64,000 nucleotides of DNA from Sclerurus mexicanus (lineage: Eukaryota; Chordata; Aves; Passeriformes; Furnariidae). The position numbers and the translations under genes are program-made. The notes under the pieces were generated by a model. The model did no database searches. It was not told where the DNA came from and saw only the letters and a program-made list of their open reading frames with translations. Below are positions 26,471-38,484 of the stretch, in pieces. The stretch's first letter is position 1; every line of letters starts with the position of its first letter. The DNA lies in NCBI GenBank assembly GCA_013396755.1, contig VWZF01007017.1, positions 620,001-684,000 of the forward strand, in the 5' to 3' direction.

Positions 26471-27371
26471 CACGTTTGTGTTGGTGCAAAGAAAATAATA
26501 CAGAGTTAACACTTATCTGCAGCTTAAAAAAGAATGTAAAACACACGATTCTTAGTCAAAATGGAGCCGTTCATCCAGGGATGAACCTGTGAGCAGGGAG
26601 GAGGGCAGGGGCAGGCAGAGCTGTGTGTGAGGGTGGTTGGGATGGCACAGAGTGTGGGCACTGCTCAGATCCCTGGGATTGCCTGGGATCAGTGTTTTTA
26701 TTGGGCTCTGTGTTTATTCTTTGCAAATGTTCGTTCCTGTGCAACTGGTTGCTTATGTCACACAAGCTATATGTGGAAAGGCTTCGTAGGAGATTGTAAA
26801 GGGGGAAAAGCCAAGCCTTCATTTAAAGGGCACAAATCCTTGAATGTTCTTATTCCTGTTCCCCTGCAGTAACGACAGCACAGCCTCCTCTGGCCAGGGA
26901 CTCACTTAGGGGATGTGGGCTCTGAGCTGCCTGTGAAACAGTTTTAGGGGATAAGTGTGTTTCCAGAACCGAGAAGTGATTTGCAAACAGCAAGGGATTA
27001 AATTTGTTAGATTGGAAAACAGTTCTGAGATGAATCATTTGATTGCTGCTTCCACGGAGTAAATATGCACTTTATTCATCGCATCCCACGTGCGTGGTGG
27101 GGAAATACAGCACGCTGGCCCTGCTGGATCGGAAAGCCATCCTGTGCTAAACATTCCAGCCAAACTCTGCGGCGTTTCCAAATGGCTCTCCCAGCCTGAG
27201 GGAGCACGGATGGGGCTTAAGTGAGGGAAAGAGTAGAGCTTTGGGCTGTTGAAGGAGCCTGTCTGAGGTGAAATATTTCATCTGTTTTAAAAGAAATTTT
27301 ATCTTATTGGGAGATAATGTTTAATTTGAAACAGGTGTTCTCACACACCACAACTTGCTTCATCAGGGCCT

Positions 27372-27471
27372 GGAGAATCAGAGAATCACGGCAAAGCCCG
27401 AAGGGACCTTACAGATCATTCCATCCCACCCCCCTGCCATGGGCAGGGACACCTTCCACCAGCTCAGGTTC
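27372..27471 (-). mobile_element. CR1 LINE 3' fragment (short)
   Basis: A minus copy with tail octamers GAATCAGAGAATCACGG, then CTGCCATGGGCAGGGACACC and a break after CCACCAGCTCAGG. Confidence 0.85.
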
Positions 27472-28762
27472 TCAGGTTCGCTATAATTGACCGGATCCAG
27501 CTGCTGCAGAGATAGCAGCAGCAAAGAAACATGTGGAAGAACAGCAGTGAATTGCAGCTTTCTCTGCTCTCCCCACTCTGCTGTTCATTAGAATCAATTT
27601 GACAGTGTTCACAAGATTTTGAAAGTGGCTCCTTGCCTTCTCTGGATGGGAGCAGACCCTACAAAACTCCTCCTGCAGGGATTCACAGGTGTCTGCTGTG
27701 CTCTCCAGCCTCAAAGTGACACTTCCCAGTGACATCCCAATTCTCTGCTATACAAATGGGGATTTTTTTTATCCCATGTTGTAGCTTCTCTCAGAACCCT
27801 TTCAGATTTAATGTTGAGATCATTAATTAAATGAATGGTTATTCTCACGATTCCTTTCTGAAGAATTTCAGCCTCATGTTTCTAGTTTCTTATTCCTAAA
27901 GGGAATGTCATTTTCCCCTTAAACAATAGTGCCAGATGCTTAAGCCACAAAATCACCCTTTTCTCCCTCCCAGTTACTATACTTGTACTATTTTAAATTT
28001 TCATCAAAGAGATGAGCTCCATTGCATTCCCTTCTTCTGTTGGATTTCCTTTGTGCAAAAACCTCTTTATCAAATAAAAATGTCCCATTAGTCTCTTGCA
28101 CATTGTATTTCCTTCCTTATTACCCTTCCTTCAGCCTTTAAAGTTATTTTAAAGCCTGAAATTCCAAGGTGGACATGGGGCTGAGCCTAGAATTTGCCTA
28201 ATTCATTCTCCATGTTTCCTTAAAAGTAGATAATTTATGGAAAGAAATGCAGATTTCCCAGTCACACAGCATCACTCTCAGTTTACTCCTGCATTTGCAG
28301 TTTCCTGCTCCCCAGGCTGAGTCCATCGAGGTTTTTCTCCTGCTCAGCCCTTCCCTGCATGCTGGATGTCCCTTCTTCATGGAGAACTGGAGCACAGTGT
28401 GCAGTTGGTGTTGAGCCCTTGTTAAATATCTTTAAACAGGCTGCAGATAGGCTCAGTCTCTCCTCCATCAGCTCAGGAAATAAAACTCCTCCTGCATGTT
28501 CTTCCTGGCCTTTTATCCCCTCCCCTTGCTGGCCATTCCCTCTGGACATCCTTCTCCCTCTCCTGTTTTCCCACAATCTCTACTCAAGCTGTCGCTGTTT
28601 TCTTTTGCTCAGGTCTCATCTCCTGTCTCGAGTCCTGCTGCTTTGATGGCCAGTGTTTCCTTGTCTGTGGCCAGGTGGAACTTGAAGTATCTCCAGTGTT
28701 TGTGTTTGCATCGTATTCTGCTCTTCCCTCAGTCCTGTGCTCTGCTGGGCTTTACTGGTTTT

Positions 28763-29103
28763 CAGAGAATCATATCCCAGGCTGGTTTGGGCTGGGAGGG
28801 ACCTCAAAGCCCATCCAGTGACACCCCCTGCCATGGGCAGGGACCCCTTCCACTGGCCCAGGTGGCTCCAAGCCCCGTCCAACCTGGCCTTGGACACTCC
28901 CAGGGATCCAGGGACAGCCACAGCTTCTCTGGGCACCCTGTGCCAGGGCCTGCCCACCCTCCCAGGGGAGAATTTCTTCCCAATATCCCATCTATCCCTG
29001 CCCTCTGGCAGTGGGAAGCCATTCCCCCTTGTCCTGTCCCTCCATGCCTTTGTCCATAGTCCCTCTCCAGCTCTCTTGGAGCTCCTTTAGAAACCCTCCA
29101 AAC
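28763..29103 (-). mobile_element. CR1 LINE 3' fragment, one of the longer copies
   Basis: A minus copy from CAGAGAATCATATCCCAGGC through AGCTTCTCTGGGCACCCTGT to CCCTCTCCAGCTCTCTTGGA. It is the nearest minus CR1 upstream of exon 2. Confidence 0.93.
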
Positions 29104-30106
29104 CCATCACTTCCATTTAAAAACTAGAGCATCTCTTGGGATCATTTTTACCCATCTCCCCTCGTGCCACTGAGTTTTCCCGACTTCACCTCTGTGTGCA
29201 GCAGCTGATCCTCAGCTCTGGTGCAGCTTCCCATCTGGACCCCCCCATTCCCATCTCCTGTTCTGTCCAGCCAAGGTTTCAGAGCTCTGTGCTCTCCCAC
29301 CAGTGCTGGGAGCTGTTGCACCTTGAGAGGGAAAGCTGGTTCAAAGGGAAATTCCGAATGTTTCCTGATGCTCAACACAAACTCTGCCACCAGCAGCACA
29401 GTGTGGGGACTGATCACCAGAGGGAGCTTCTGTCTCTCTTTGGGGCTGGTTTGGGGTTGCACATCTCCAGAAAGGAGTTTCAATTAACACTGACCTTTAA
29501 TGCTCCGACTGGTTTGTGGTTCCACAGCTGGTGAAACGGGCTACAAATTCGATTTTGCAATAGACCTTGTTCTTTGTGCTTCTCCCTGATGAGATTCACA
29601 GCGTTTGCAGGACCTACATGGCACATCCAGCTCACAATTCCCTGCAATCTCCAGTGCCCTGTTCAACCCCTGGAGATACAATGCTGTCAGACTTGTCAGA
29701 TATTCATGTTTCCATTCTCCAGCTGCACTTTGTAGTAATTTAAAACAAACCAAATCTTTACTTTGTGGAGAAACTGAAATGCAGTAGGAAAAAGATCAGT
29801 CTGGAGTACATCTGCTCCTGGTCGTAGGGGTGCTGTGACTGCGGGATTAAGGGGGTGGTTATACCCCAAAGAGAACTATTTGTTGTTGTTGTTCTGATAA
29901 TAATTGTAAAAAGCTGATATGTGGCACAATAAAGACATGACATCCATTGGAGTCACTACCACACCAAAGGTGTTATAAGTGTGAGTAGAACTAAGCTTGA
30001 TACTTAATTGTTGTCATCAGCAGGGAAATCCATGGGAATTGAATGTATGTTTGCTTTAGATGAGGGGTCCTGAATATAATTAACAGTGAAGCTGATAACC
30101 CTCATT

Positions 30107-30298
30107 TCTTCTCTGGGAGGGTGGGCAGGCCCTGGCACAGGGTGCCCAGAGAAGCTGTGGTTGCCCCTGGATCCCTGGAAGTGTCCAAGGCCAGGCTGGA
30201 TGGGGCTTGGAGCACCCTGGGCTGGTGGGAGGTGTGGGGGGTGAAACTGGATGAGCTTTGAGGTTCCTTCAAACCAGTCTGGGATTTTGTGATTCCAC
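30107..30298 (+). mobile_element. CR1 LINE 3' fragment just upstream of exon 2
   Basis: TCTCTGGGAGGGTGGGCAGG through GTGTCCAAGGCCAGGCTGGA to the tail GGGATTTTGTGATTCCA. It ends 469 bp before exon 2. Positions 30115-30208 are the reverse complement of 34436-34529 apart from one C/T difference at 30161. Confidence 0.93.
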
Positions 30299-30767
30299 GA
30301 ACCCTTTGGAAATACAAAGAAAAGGGTTTTGATTTTGCAAGGTCCTTATACTCCTTGGTGGAAGAAGTCTCTTGGTTCCTTCACTAAGCAAGCAGAAGGT
30401 GGTAGTGCCTTAGGAACAGGAAAGTAGTTTTTCATGGAAGCACATGGTGCTCCTAATCCTCATGGGCTGAGCCTGGAGGAGAAAGGGCTGTTCCAGACCA
30501 GTCAGCAATAACTGAAATTTTCTTCCTACTGCTCCACCAACCTCTCTCAGCAGGAAAACCAGAAAGGAAGAACAGAAAAGAAAAATAAGTTTGTGTTTAT
30601 TGTATTGTAAGATGGGCTTTTGGTTTAGAATGATTTTGAATTAACAAATGATTCATGGTTTGAGGTTCAACTCTGATATATTATAGTTGTGTTCAGTCCG
30701 AAAATCAGTAGCATTTATATTTAACAGCTCCTACATTTTCATCCTGATGGTTCCACTTTTTCCCCAG

Positions 30768-31000
30768 GTGTTACTTGGAAGATGGAGCCTCCAAAGGTGC
30801 CTGGCTGAACCGGTCAAGCATCATCTTTGCTGGCAGTGACAAGTGGTCAGTGGATCCACGGGTTTCCATTGCCACAGCCAACAGGAGGGAGTACAGCCTG
30901 CAGATCCAGGATGTGGACGTGACCGACGACGGGCCCTACACCTGCTCCGTGCAGACCCAGCACACGCCCAGGACCATGCAGGTGCACCTGACTGTGCAAG
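30768..31000 (+). CDS. NEGR1: NEGR1 exon 2 (Ig domain 1)
   Basis: This exon encodes 77 whole codons plus one split base at each end. It covers most of the first Ig-like domain of NEGR1, an IgLON cell adhesion protein held on the neuronal surface by a GPI anchor that modulates neurite outgrowth and synapse formation. The first residue after the split Arg codon is the first Ig cysteine (codon 30769-30771). The core Trp follows at residue 12, an N-glycosylation sequon NRS at residues 14-16 (30808-30816), and the DxGxYxC motif at residues 53-59, with the second cysteine at 30943-30945. The acceptor has a pyrimidine tract and CAG ending at 30767. The donor is AAG|GTGAGT, the full consensus. The protein segment matches NEGR1 as I know it much better than LSAMP, OPCML or NTM, for example DKWSVDPRVSI and VTDDGPYTCSVQTQHTPRTM. 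Small differences from the mammalian form are seen (GSDKW; ATANRREY). No stop codon or frameshift is present. Exon 1 is not in the window. Confidence 0.97.
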
Positions 31001-31269
31001 GTGAGTGTCTGAGCCGCTCCCGCAGCCTCGTGGGAGATGGAGGAGAAGAGTCTGGTTTACAGATGGGAACCGTCATCCAAGCCCACTTAGAGCCTTCCCT
31101 TTCCTTCTTTCCCTCCTTCCTTCCCTTCTTCTAGATTCTTCCAGAGCAGATTTCCCCCAGAAATACCAAGAGCCCCATATTGCTGATAAGAACAGCCCAT
31201 TTATTTCTGTGTCAGTTCTCTGCTAGAAGGACTTGAGAGCAGCAGTGTCAGTTTTACACACGTGGGTTT

Positions 31270-31620
31270 AATATTTATTGTGTTGTTCCAGGGTGAACAA
31301 TTTTCAGCTTTGATTGTCTTCGTAATAATTAATGCCCTCATGCAAGGGCTAAAACACCAAGTTGAAATTAATTGCATGTATAAAATATATCAACAGAAGC
31401 TTAAAATTAATTAGACTAACTACAAGCATATAGAGAAATAATAACTCAATAGTTAAAAATATGCATAATTATTAAGCAATTGCATTTATATCTTCAGAAA
31501 TGCAAAGTATAACCTAAGGCTTTAACTTATTAGTCTTTGGTGCAATCATCATTAACATTTTCTTTTGCATTTTTATGAGTAATAAGGCAATGAATATAAA
31601 AGAGAAGGAGTGAAATGGCA
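31270..31620. other. AT-rich block with many homeodomain-like words
   Basis: TAATAATTAATGCC, GAAATTAATTGCATG, AAAATTAATTAGAC and CATAATTATTAAGCAATTGC give dense TAATTA-type cores and ATGCATAA-type words starting about 270 bp after exon 2. This is a candidate conserved noncoding element; conservation is unknown here. Confidence 0.3.
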
Positions 31621-31977
31621 ATCCCTATTAATCCATATGGCACACGGAAATCCCTTACAAAGAAAGGGTGTGAAACGCTTCCCAAACTAATTATCCTTAT
31701 CCACGGGACCTTTAGAACCCAGTGGTTTGTAGGAATGTTGGGCTGCAGCTCCGAGCTAAGTGTATTTGTTGCTTGAAGGACCCTATATTATTAGTATGGG
31801 CAAAAAACCACCACTGAGTCATTTTCATGACCTTCCTTGGAGGTGTCATGACCCATCACCACGTGGTTTACGGGTGGGATGATGTCTTTGTGCAGCAAAC
31901 CTCCTGGAACAGGGACTCTCCTACATTCATTTGTGTTTTCTGTGGGACAAGGAGCCCCCATCTCAGAGGGTTATTTT

Positions 31978-32225
31978 GCCTTCTCTCAGGTCCCCTCCAC
32001 CTGCACCCTTCCCCAGCATTGTTCCCTCCCTTGGACACCTCCAGCCCCTCAGTGTCCTTCTCGTAGTGAGGGGCCCAGAACTGGACGCAGGGCTAGAGGT
32101 GTGGCTCAGCAGTGCCCAGTACAGGGGACAGTCACTGCCCTGGTCCTCTGGCTGCGCTATTTGTGACACAAGCCGGGTGCCATTGGCCTTCTTGGCCATT
32201 TGAGCACACCTGGACTCGTGTTCAT
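31978..32225 (-). mobile_element. CR1 LINE fragment, more 5' segment
   Basis: It resembles the upstream part of the avian CR1 3' region in minus sense: GGGGCCCAGAACTGGACGCA, AGTGCCCAGTACAGGGGACA, and GTGCCATTGGCCTTCTTGGC. The 3' end itself is absent. Confidence 0.75.
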
Positions 32226-32676
32226 CTGTTCACCTTCCATGCACTGGGGCTCCAGAGGTAAGGACACTACAGTAAGGCGGTCTCTGAGATGGAGACTGAC
32301 CTGTCTGAAAGTACCTGAGACTAAAGAAAACCTCAAAGTGCTGATTGGTGTGAAAACTGAAATAGCCTTTCCTGCCCAGAAGGGTGTGTGGGGATGATAC
32401 AATCAGATCTCATGGAAGCACCTTTCTTTTTCCCTGTAATATCTTTCATGGCTTTGTATTTCAAGATTAGAAACAACTTCTGCTATTGGGGAGAAATGAA
32501 CAAAGTGCAAATCAAGTGTTTTGGCAAAGCAAAACCATTCTGTCTAAGGGCTGGGCCTCCTTTGGCATCGTGAGTACATGATCAGCAGAGAACCAGAGCA
32601 GCACAGGAAATCACAGCAGGAAAGGGCCATTGGAAAGCAGAGTCTCAGACTCTTTCTATCCCTTGACCCTCCAGGC

Positions 32677-32950
32677 CATGTTCTGTGTCCTGTGTTTTGT
32701 GTCCTGTTTCCTGTGTCCTGTGTTCCATCCTGTGTTCTGTGTCCCATGTCCCGTGTCCTGTGTTCTGTGTCTTGGCCTGTGTTCTATCCTGTGTCCTGTG
32801 TTCTGTGTCCTATGTCCCATGTCCTGTGTTCTATTCTGTGTTCTGTGTCCCGTGTCCCATCTCCTGTGTTCTGTGTCCCATGTCCTGTGTTCTGTGTCCC
32901 ATGTCCTGTGTTCTGTGTTTTGTCCTGTGTCCCGTGTCCTGTGTTCCATG
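32677..32950 (+). repeat. Heptamer minisatellite (TGTGTYC)n
   Basis: About 39 units of 7 bp alternate between TGTGTCC, TGTGTTC, CATGTCC and CGTGTCC, with a few 5-bp slips (for example TATCC). The array is T/G/C-rich on the sense strand and almost free of A. It lies 1.7 kb downstream of exon 2. Because 7 is not a multiple of 3, all three frames stay open and give cysteine-rich spurious peptides. Confidence 0.95.
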
Positions 32951-34332
32951 TAGGAATGGCAGAAGGCGTTCTCCAGCCGGGAACAGGAGCTGGAGGAGCC
33001 AGGGGGGTGTGCTTTGTGTCACAAATGAGATGAGGAAAGGCTTATGTCAGATCATAAGCTCTCGAATATCTTCAGACTCCAGCCAGGGAAATGATTTGCT
33101 GTAAAGCTCCTTGTTAAAAGCTGTGTAAACCCAGCTCCCCCTTTTCTTCCTTTTCCTTGTTGTGTGTCAGTCTCTCTACACACACAGAACCAGAAGCTGC
33201 TATTTTAAATATCCTCTTCTCTGCTTTTTGGGGCTGACAGTTTCATATTCGTAGAAGTAAATAAATACATTTTGACAGGTTAAATATTTCCATGAGGAAG
33301 ACACAGACAGGTGCCATGATCAGTGAACAAGGGAAGCAGCAGCCTCTCCATCTCTGTCCCATCCAGGGCACGGTGAGACCTGGGGAGGCTTGGCCACTGC
33401 CCATCACAGGGATGCCATTAGGAACCTCTGGCAGAGCGGGAGGTGGAGTTACTGTCTCCCAAATCCCTGCTCAAATCCCTGTGCCAAAATCAGCACATCA
33501 TTTTAAGGAGACCATGGGCTCAGGTCTTGATCACCGTTACTTGTTATAGTTCCTCCTTTTTGTACCAAGGTAATTAATCCAGTTAATAAAAAACCAGAAA
33601 GTGTGTCTTTAGCCCACATTTACATTTGTAAAAGAAAAATCACATGAAAGAGAGGAAGGTAATCCAGTTAACTTTATTTCAGTGACCTTATTTAAAAGAA
33701 GTGAGAATTGCAAAGTAATTAATTACAAGTTTATATGATAGGAGCTTGTAATCAACTCAATCTACCTCAGTGCCAGATGCTTGATCTGCACAGCCATGAG
33801 CTGCAGATGATTTAAACATCGGATGTTTGCCATAGTAAAAGAGAAAAATGAAATCCCTCTTTAAACACCCTATTGCTTATAATTTTTCTCCTAAAGGTTA
33901 CAATTTCTGCCATTTCTAATCTGACATTTATTCTACCAAAGTCTAAATTGCATCCTCCAAGCTGTGTTTTTCTTTCAATTGGCAGAAACATTAAGACATG
34001 TTTACCACTGTCCCTGAGAATGAGCTGAGCTCTGGGGCAGAGCGAGCACTCGCCCCCCAGTCCTTGTTCCCTCTGGGGCAGGACACGGTGAGGATGCTCT
34101 TGGGCTGTGGGGGCAAGGGGCAGCTCAGGAGTGTTTGGGACTCCAGGGGCACAGAGGCCACAGTAGGATGTCAAAGCGACCTCAGCCACCAAGTGGTGAT
34201 CAGAAGAACAAAGAACCCCTCTGAAAGAGATTGTTCTGTTGAACACGGCGAAATGAGGGCTTTAATAATGCACCTGCATGAATCCCAGGGAGGAAGAGCA
34301 AACACCAGCTAAGGGAGCACTTCTACAAGGCT

Positions 34333-34562
34333 GTCACAGAATCCCAGACTGGTTTGGGTTGGAAGGAAGGAAGGGATCATCCAGCTCCACGCCCTGCCAT
34401 GGGCAGGGACACCTTCCACCAGCCCAGGTGTCTCTAAGCCCCATCCAGCCTGGCCTTGGACACTTCCAGGGATCCAGGGGCAGCCACAGCTTCTCTGGGC
34501 ACCCTGTGCCAGGGCCTGCCCACCCTCCCAGCCAGCAATTCCTTCCCAATATCCCATCAACC
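34333..34562 (-). mobile_element. CR1 LINE 3' fragment downstream of exon 2
   Basis: TCACAGAATCCCAGACTGGT, CTGCCATGGGCAGGGACACC, AGCTTCTCTGGGCACCCTGT and AATTCCTTCCCAATATCCCA. It is the near-perfect inverted partner of the + copy upstream of exon 2. Confidence 0.93.
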
Positions 34563-36276
34563 ATGACATTGAGGAGCGAGGCTTGTGACCGTGGTGTCCT
34601 TAATGACAGAATTAAGGATCTGACTTCTCTGTATCCCTGAGTGTGAGTGAGGAGTGTGGTGGTGCTCCTGTGACAGCAGCACCAGGATCCCCTGGCCCAG
34701 TCTGGATCGGGGGGTGTTTTCAGGGCTGTATTTTGGTCTGTTTTGGTTGCACAGCTGGAGTAGGTCTGTGGTTTAGGCTTTGAGGTGTAGTAAGAGTTCC
34801 TTTGCCACCCACTCTCCAACTCCCCCCAGTCTCTGTTGCCCTTTTTTGCCCCCTCTTCCCCCCCTGCCTTCCCTGTCCTGCAGGAGTCCAGGTCCTGGTT
34901 CCACCAGTGCTTTCCTTCAGCACCAAAATGCCAGAACTCGGGAATCAGTGGCACAAAACCTTTCTCCCATGAGTTACTTGCCGTTTTGGTTTCTATTTTA
35001 ATCCAGCCCATGCTGGGCAGGTCTGGGCCATCTCTGGGGACAGACCCCGCTCTCACCCTGTCCTGCCCTCCCTGCGTCGTCTCGTTCCTGTACGAGATCA
35101 GCACCCGACTCGTGCGTGTAAGGATTTCAGTTATCTGTGGAAATGCCATTTATAGATTCAGTCAGAAACCACAGTCTTGGGATTTTATTTAAACATGTCC
35201 CCAAAGTAATACTCAGGGCCCTTTTTCGGTTTAATAAACCCCCTTAATGTCCCCTAAATATTAATGTATTGATTTAGTCTTTGCGATGTTTGCGAAGTCT
35301 AATTTGTTTCCTCAGCCAGGCCAAGAGGGACTTGCATTTGGAGCTAACGAGATAAATCTTCCCCAAATTTATTTAAAGTGGGACAAAATAAATATGCAAA
35401 AGACTTCTAAAATCATCTAACAACCGCTTCCCAGCTAAAAGTGACAATCCATTACTCTTTTAAATCGCTGGCACTTGAGTAGGGTGTCAGTTCTTTATAA
35501 AATTAACTTGCTGGTGCCAGCCACTGTTCGTGTCTTGTCTCTGCTCGGCACAGGAAGCAAAAGACTTGGAAAAATAGTTCTGGAGGGGGAGGCAGCCACG
35601 GGAGGTTTGCTCCCTGGGAGAGGCCCCCCAAGAACCACCCTCTCCAGCATGGAGCCACCTTGGAGCTGCGCTCCCCAGGGCTGCGCCCACAGGCATTAGC
35701 GTGCCATTAGTGACTGATCCCAGTGTTTTCTCCAGGATTTGTAGTTTTTACCCATTCATTACATTCCTCCCACATCTGTACCTCTCCTGGCATTCAGATG
35801 AGCTGCGGGGGATCTCTGGCTCTGCAATATGGATGAATGGCTTTTCCCCCTCTGGAACAGCTCAAACCATGGGAAATGTTTGCGTTAGTAGGTGAGCTCA
35901 TTTCCAGGGATGTAAATCAGGGATGTTTTATCTGAAGTAGAGCAGGGCTGTACTCGTCTGAAACTCATAATTCTGCCATGTTGGAGGTGCTTTAGCCATG
36001 GCTGCAACTGAATTTCCATTATGAGCCTGAAATTTCCATCTTCTGCAATCTGCAGGCAAAGGATAATCTACACAAAATGATCATTTCCTCTCGGCTCTGA
36101 AGAATATTAGTTCTGTTACATTTGAATTAAGTGGAATGAGATGTTTTGTGACCCGTGAGAGTCTTGCAAAAGGTGCCTTCAGCAGAGTCCAAAGTGTCTT
36201 TCAGCAACTTCTTGTGTCATATGGCAGTGCCAGCAGCAGAAGGAGGAAAAGTATGGGATAAAGCAAAACAAACTCA

Positions 36277-36297
36277 CCCCAAACAAACAAACAAAGA
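36277..36297 (+). repeat. (AAAC)n microsatellite, short
   Basis: CCCCAAACAAACAAACAAAG gives about four AAAC units. Confidence 0.7.
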
Positions 36298-37281
36298 ACC
36301 CCCCTTAGGTTAAAGAAAATAATGATCTAATGCAAAGAGAAAACTTGTAGATGATAAAACTCTGGGTTTGGAGTTCATTGGGTTAGTGAGGCTCTTCATC
36401 CCTGGTCCTGCTGGGCCCAGCATCTCTTGTCCTTTTGGAAGTTTTGGAGTGGCAGCTTCAACCCTATAAACTGGTGACCTCCCTCAAATGACACAAACCC
36501 AACCAGCTGGAAAAGTTCTGGGCACCCCATACTGTAAAAAGAATTACAAACCTGGTCAAAAGACGGATTTTTGTGAAGGCTTCGGGAAGAATGTGGATTC
36601 AGTCTGAGAACGTCTCAGTGAGCTGGTGGCTGGGTCTGCCCCGTACCTGGGGCTCTCCAGGTTCTGATGGCATTAAGGCAAATACATGAAACCTGTCACT
36701 TTGCATTGGGATGATCTGAAGTGGAGGATGTGACCAAAACTGCTTGGGATGGCTTTTTGTTTTAATTGTTATTCCCGTTTTAAATTACATTTCTTTTATC
36801 CAAATGCAGTTTCATTTGAACAGCCCCCCCGAAAGTTTAGGGTTCGCTGAGGGCTGGTCAGTGTCCCAGCTGTGCCCCTGAGCCGTGCGGAGTCTCTGTG
36901 GGAAGGGCGAGGGCAGCGCCTGCCTTCGAGCCTGACTGGGGCTAATGGCATCTGACACGCTAAATACCCTCCTTGAGATGCCATAATCTGATCAAAACCT
37001 TTTGTCAAGTCCAGTCAGTGTTTAAAAAGTGAGACAAAGGGAAACTGGGCTGAATTCACAGGTTTCCTGGAGAGTGAAACCTGCCCTGCAGCTTCCCTTG
37101 GCTGCTGGTGGCTCTGGAGACACAGCACCGTAACCACATCCCCGTGTACCTTCAGAATCCATCGCTTATTTAGAGTAAGAAATGCCTTATTCAAGGCTCC
37201 AGGATTCCAATTATTAATAATTTTACCATATTTACATTTAAAGAGCTCCTCAATAGCATTAAAATCTGTTCTGTGAAGTTG

Positions 37282-37644
37282 TTCAGTCTGGAGAAGAGAA
37301 GCCTCTGATGTGACTTTGCAGTGCCTGAAGGGGCTCCAGGAGAGCTGGAGAGGGACTGGGGACAAGGGATGGAGGGACAGGACACAGGGAATGGCTTCCC
37401 ACTGCCAGAGGGCAGGGATAGGTGGGATACTGGGAAGGAATTCTTCCCTGGGAGGGTGGGCAGGCCCTGGCACAGGGAGCCCAGAGAAGCTGTGGCTGCC
37501 CCAGGATCCCTGGAAGTGTCCAAGTCCAGGCTGGATGGGGCTTGGAGCACCCTGGGCCGGTGGGAGGTGTCCCTGCCCATGGCAGGGGTGGCACTGGATG
37601 GGCTTTAAGGTCTCTTCCAGCCCAAACCATTCCATGAGTCTGTA
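37282..37644 (+). mobile_element. CR1 LINE 3' fragment, one of the longer copies
   Basis: GGAGAAGAGAAGCCTCTGAT, GGGGCTCCAGGAGAGCTGGA, the full middle block and the tail CCATTCCATGAGTCTGTAA are collinear without gaps. Confidence 0.94.
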
Positions 37645-38484
37645 ATTTCATAATAATGAAATACAAGATGCCATTAATAAAGAGCAAGATTTGGGGGGGT
37701 TGTTTTTAAGGTTTGCTCTTCATTTTTCTGTGTCAGTCTCTTCCCACGCTCCTTCTTCTCTTTGAAGAAGCACCAGTGGTAGGAGTGAAAGTAGGACAAG
37801 CACACATAGGAATGAAGTTGGAGTTTCAAGCAGAGTAGTAAAACTTGGGAGGACTTTGATAGAATATTTGCAATAAAAAGAGCTCCACACTTCATGCTCC
37901 ATTTCCATATTTAATGCTGGAGAAGCTGATAGCACAGAGGGTTTGTTTTGTCTTTTATTTCCTCCTGTGATGCAGAACCCTGGGATCTGCAGTGTGTGTT
38001 GCTGCTGTGCTTCCCCTCCCAGGCTGCTCTGAGGGAATTGGGAGGGGAGTCTGTGCGTGCCTGCTTTTAAATCCCTGCCAGCCCTGAGACGTGGCACCAT
38101 CACCCACAACAGTGCAAAGGGCTCTGCTTTATAGCCTTTGGAGCCAGCTCTGCTTTAGCAAAAGCTCCTGGCAGGCCAGACTCCTTCCCAAAGCTGAATT
38201 ACACACAGGCAGGAATATCCTGCCTCCAGCGAGCAGTCCATCAGTAAAACCCCCTAAACAGGAATGGCATGGAAATAGCTCATTAGAAAAAGCAGATGAA
38301 AGAGAAAAAATGTGCAAACCTGAAGTACTTTAACAACTGGAGACTGTCAGAGAAACCAAATATTTGGTCTCTTCCCTTTGCCTCGGAAGCAGCCAGAGGT
38401 TGTACTGGGAAGCACACAGCAGTGTTCTGGGAATGCACAGCACTCCCAGCCCAGTCCCTTTGATAGTTTATCAATTGATAAACA

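Larger units (their letters stand above)
1..30767 (+). other. NEGR1: NEGR1 intron 1 (3' part)
   Basis: This is inferred to be the distal part of intron 1, because the exon at its right end starts inside the Ig1 coding region and no exon 1 (signal peptide followed by the start of Ig1) is seen. It holds CR1 fragments, tandem repeats and one CpG-dense patch, listed separately. I see nothing specific in the unlisted stretches, chiefly 1-1109, 1283-4594, 4786-6527, 6589-7428, 7620-9480, 9834-11563, 11785-12780, 12954-13752, 13843-14650, 14817-15348, 15541-17012, 17205-18904, 19236-21565, 22031-23719, 23798-24182, 24456-25339, 25661-26051, 26471-27371, 27472-28762, 29104-30106 and 30299-30767. Confidence 0.9.

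Noticed and set aside
1..30767. Search for NEGR1 exon 1 (signal peptide and start of Ig1)
   Set aside because: No segment with the expected mature N-terminal sequence and an AG|GT donor of the right phase was found, so exon 1 is taken to be outside the window.
32578..33033. Cysteine-rich 151-codon open frame and its overlapping partners
   Set aside because: They are produced by the heptamer minisatellite, which keeps all three frames open. There is no independent coding signal.
34334..35149. 271-codon minus-strand open frame
   Set aside because: Its end reads through a CR1 fragment (GCPEKLWLPLDPWKCPRPGW), and no domain or splice structure is seen.
37015..37635. 206-codon minus-strand open frame
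   Set aside because: About half is the antisense of the CR1 copy at 37282-37644.
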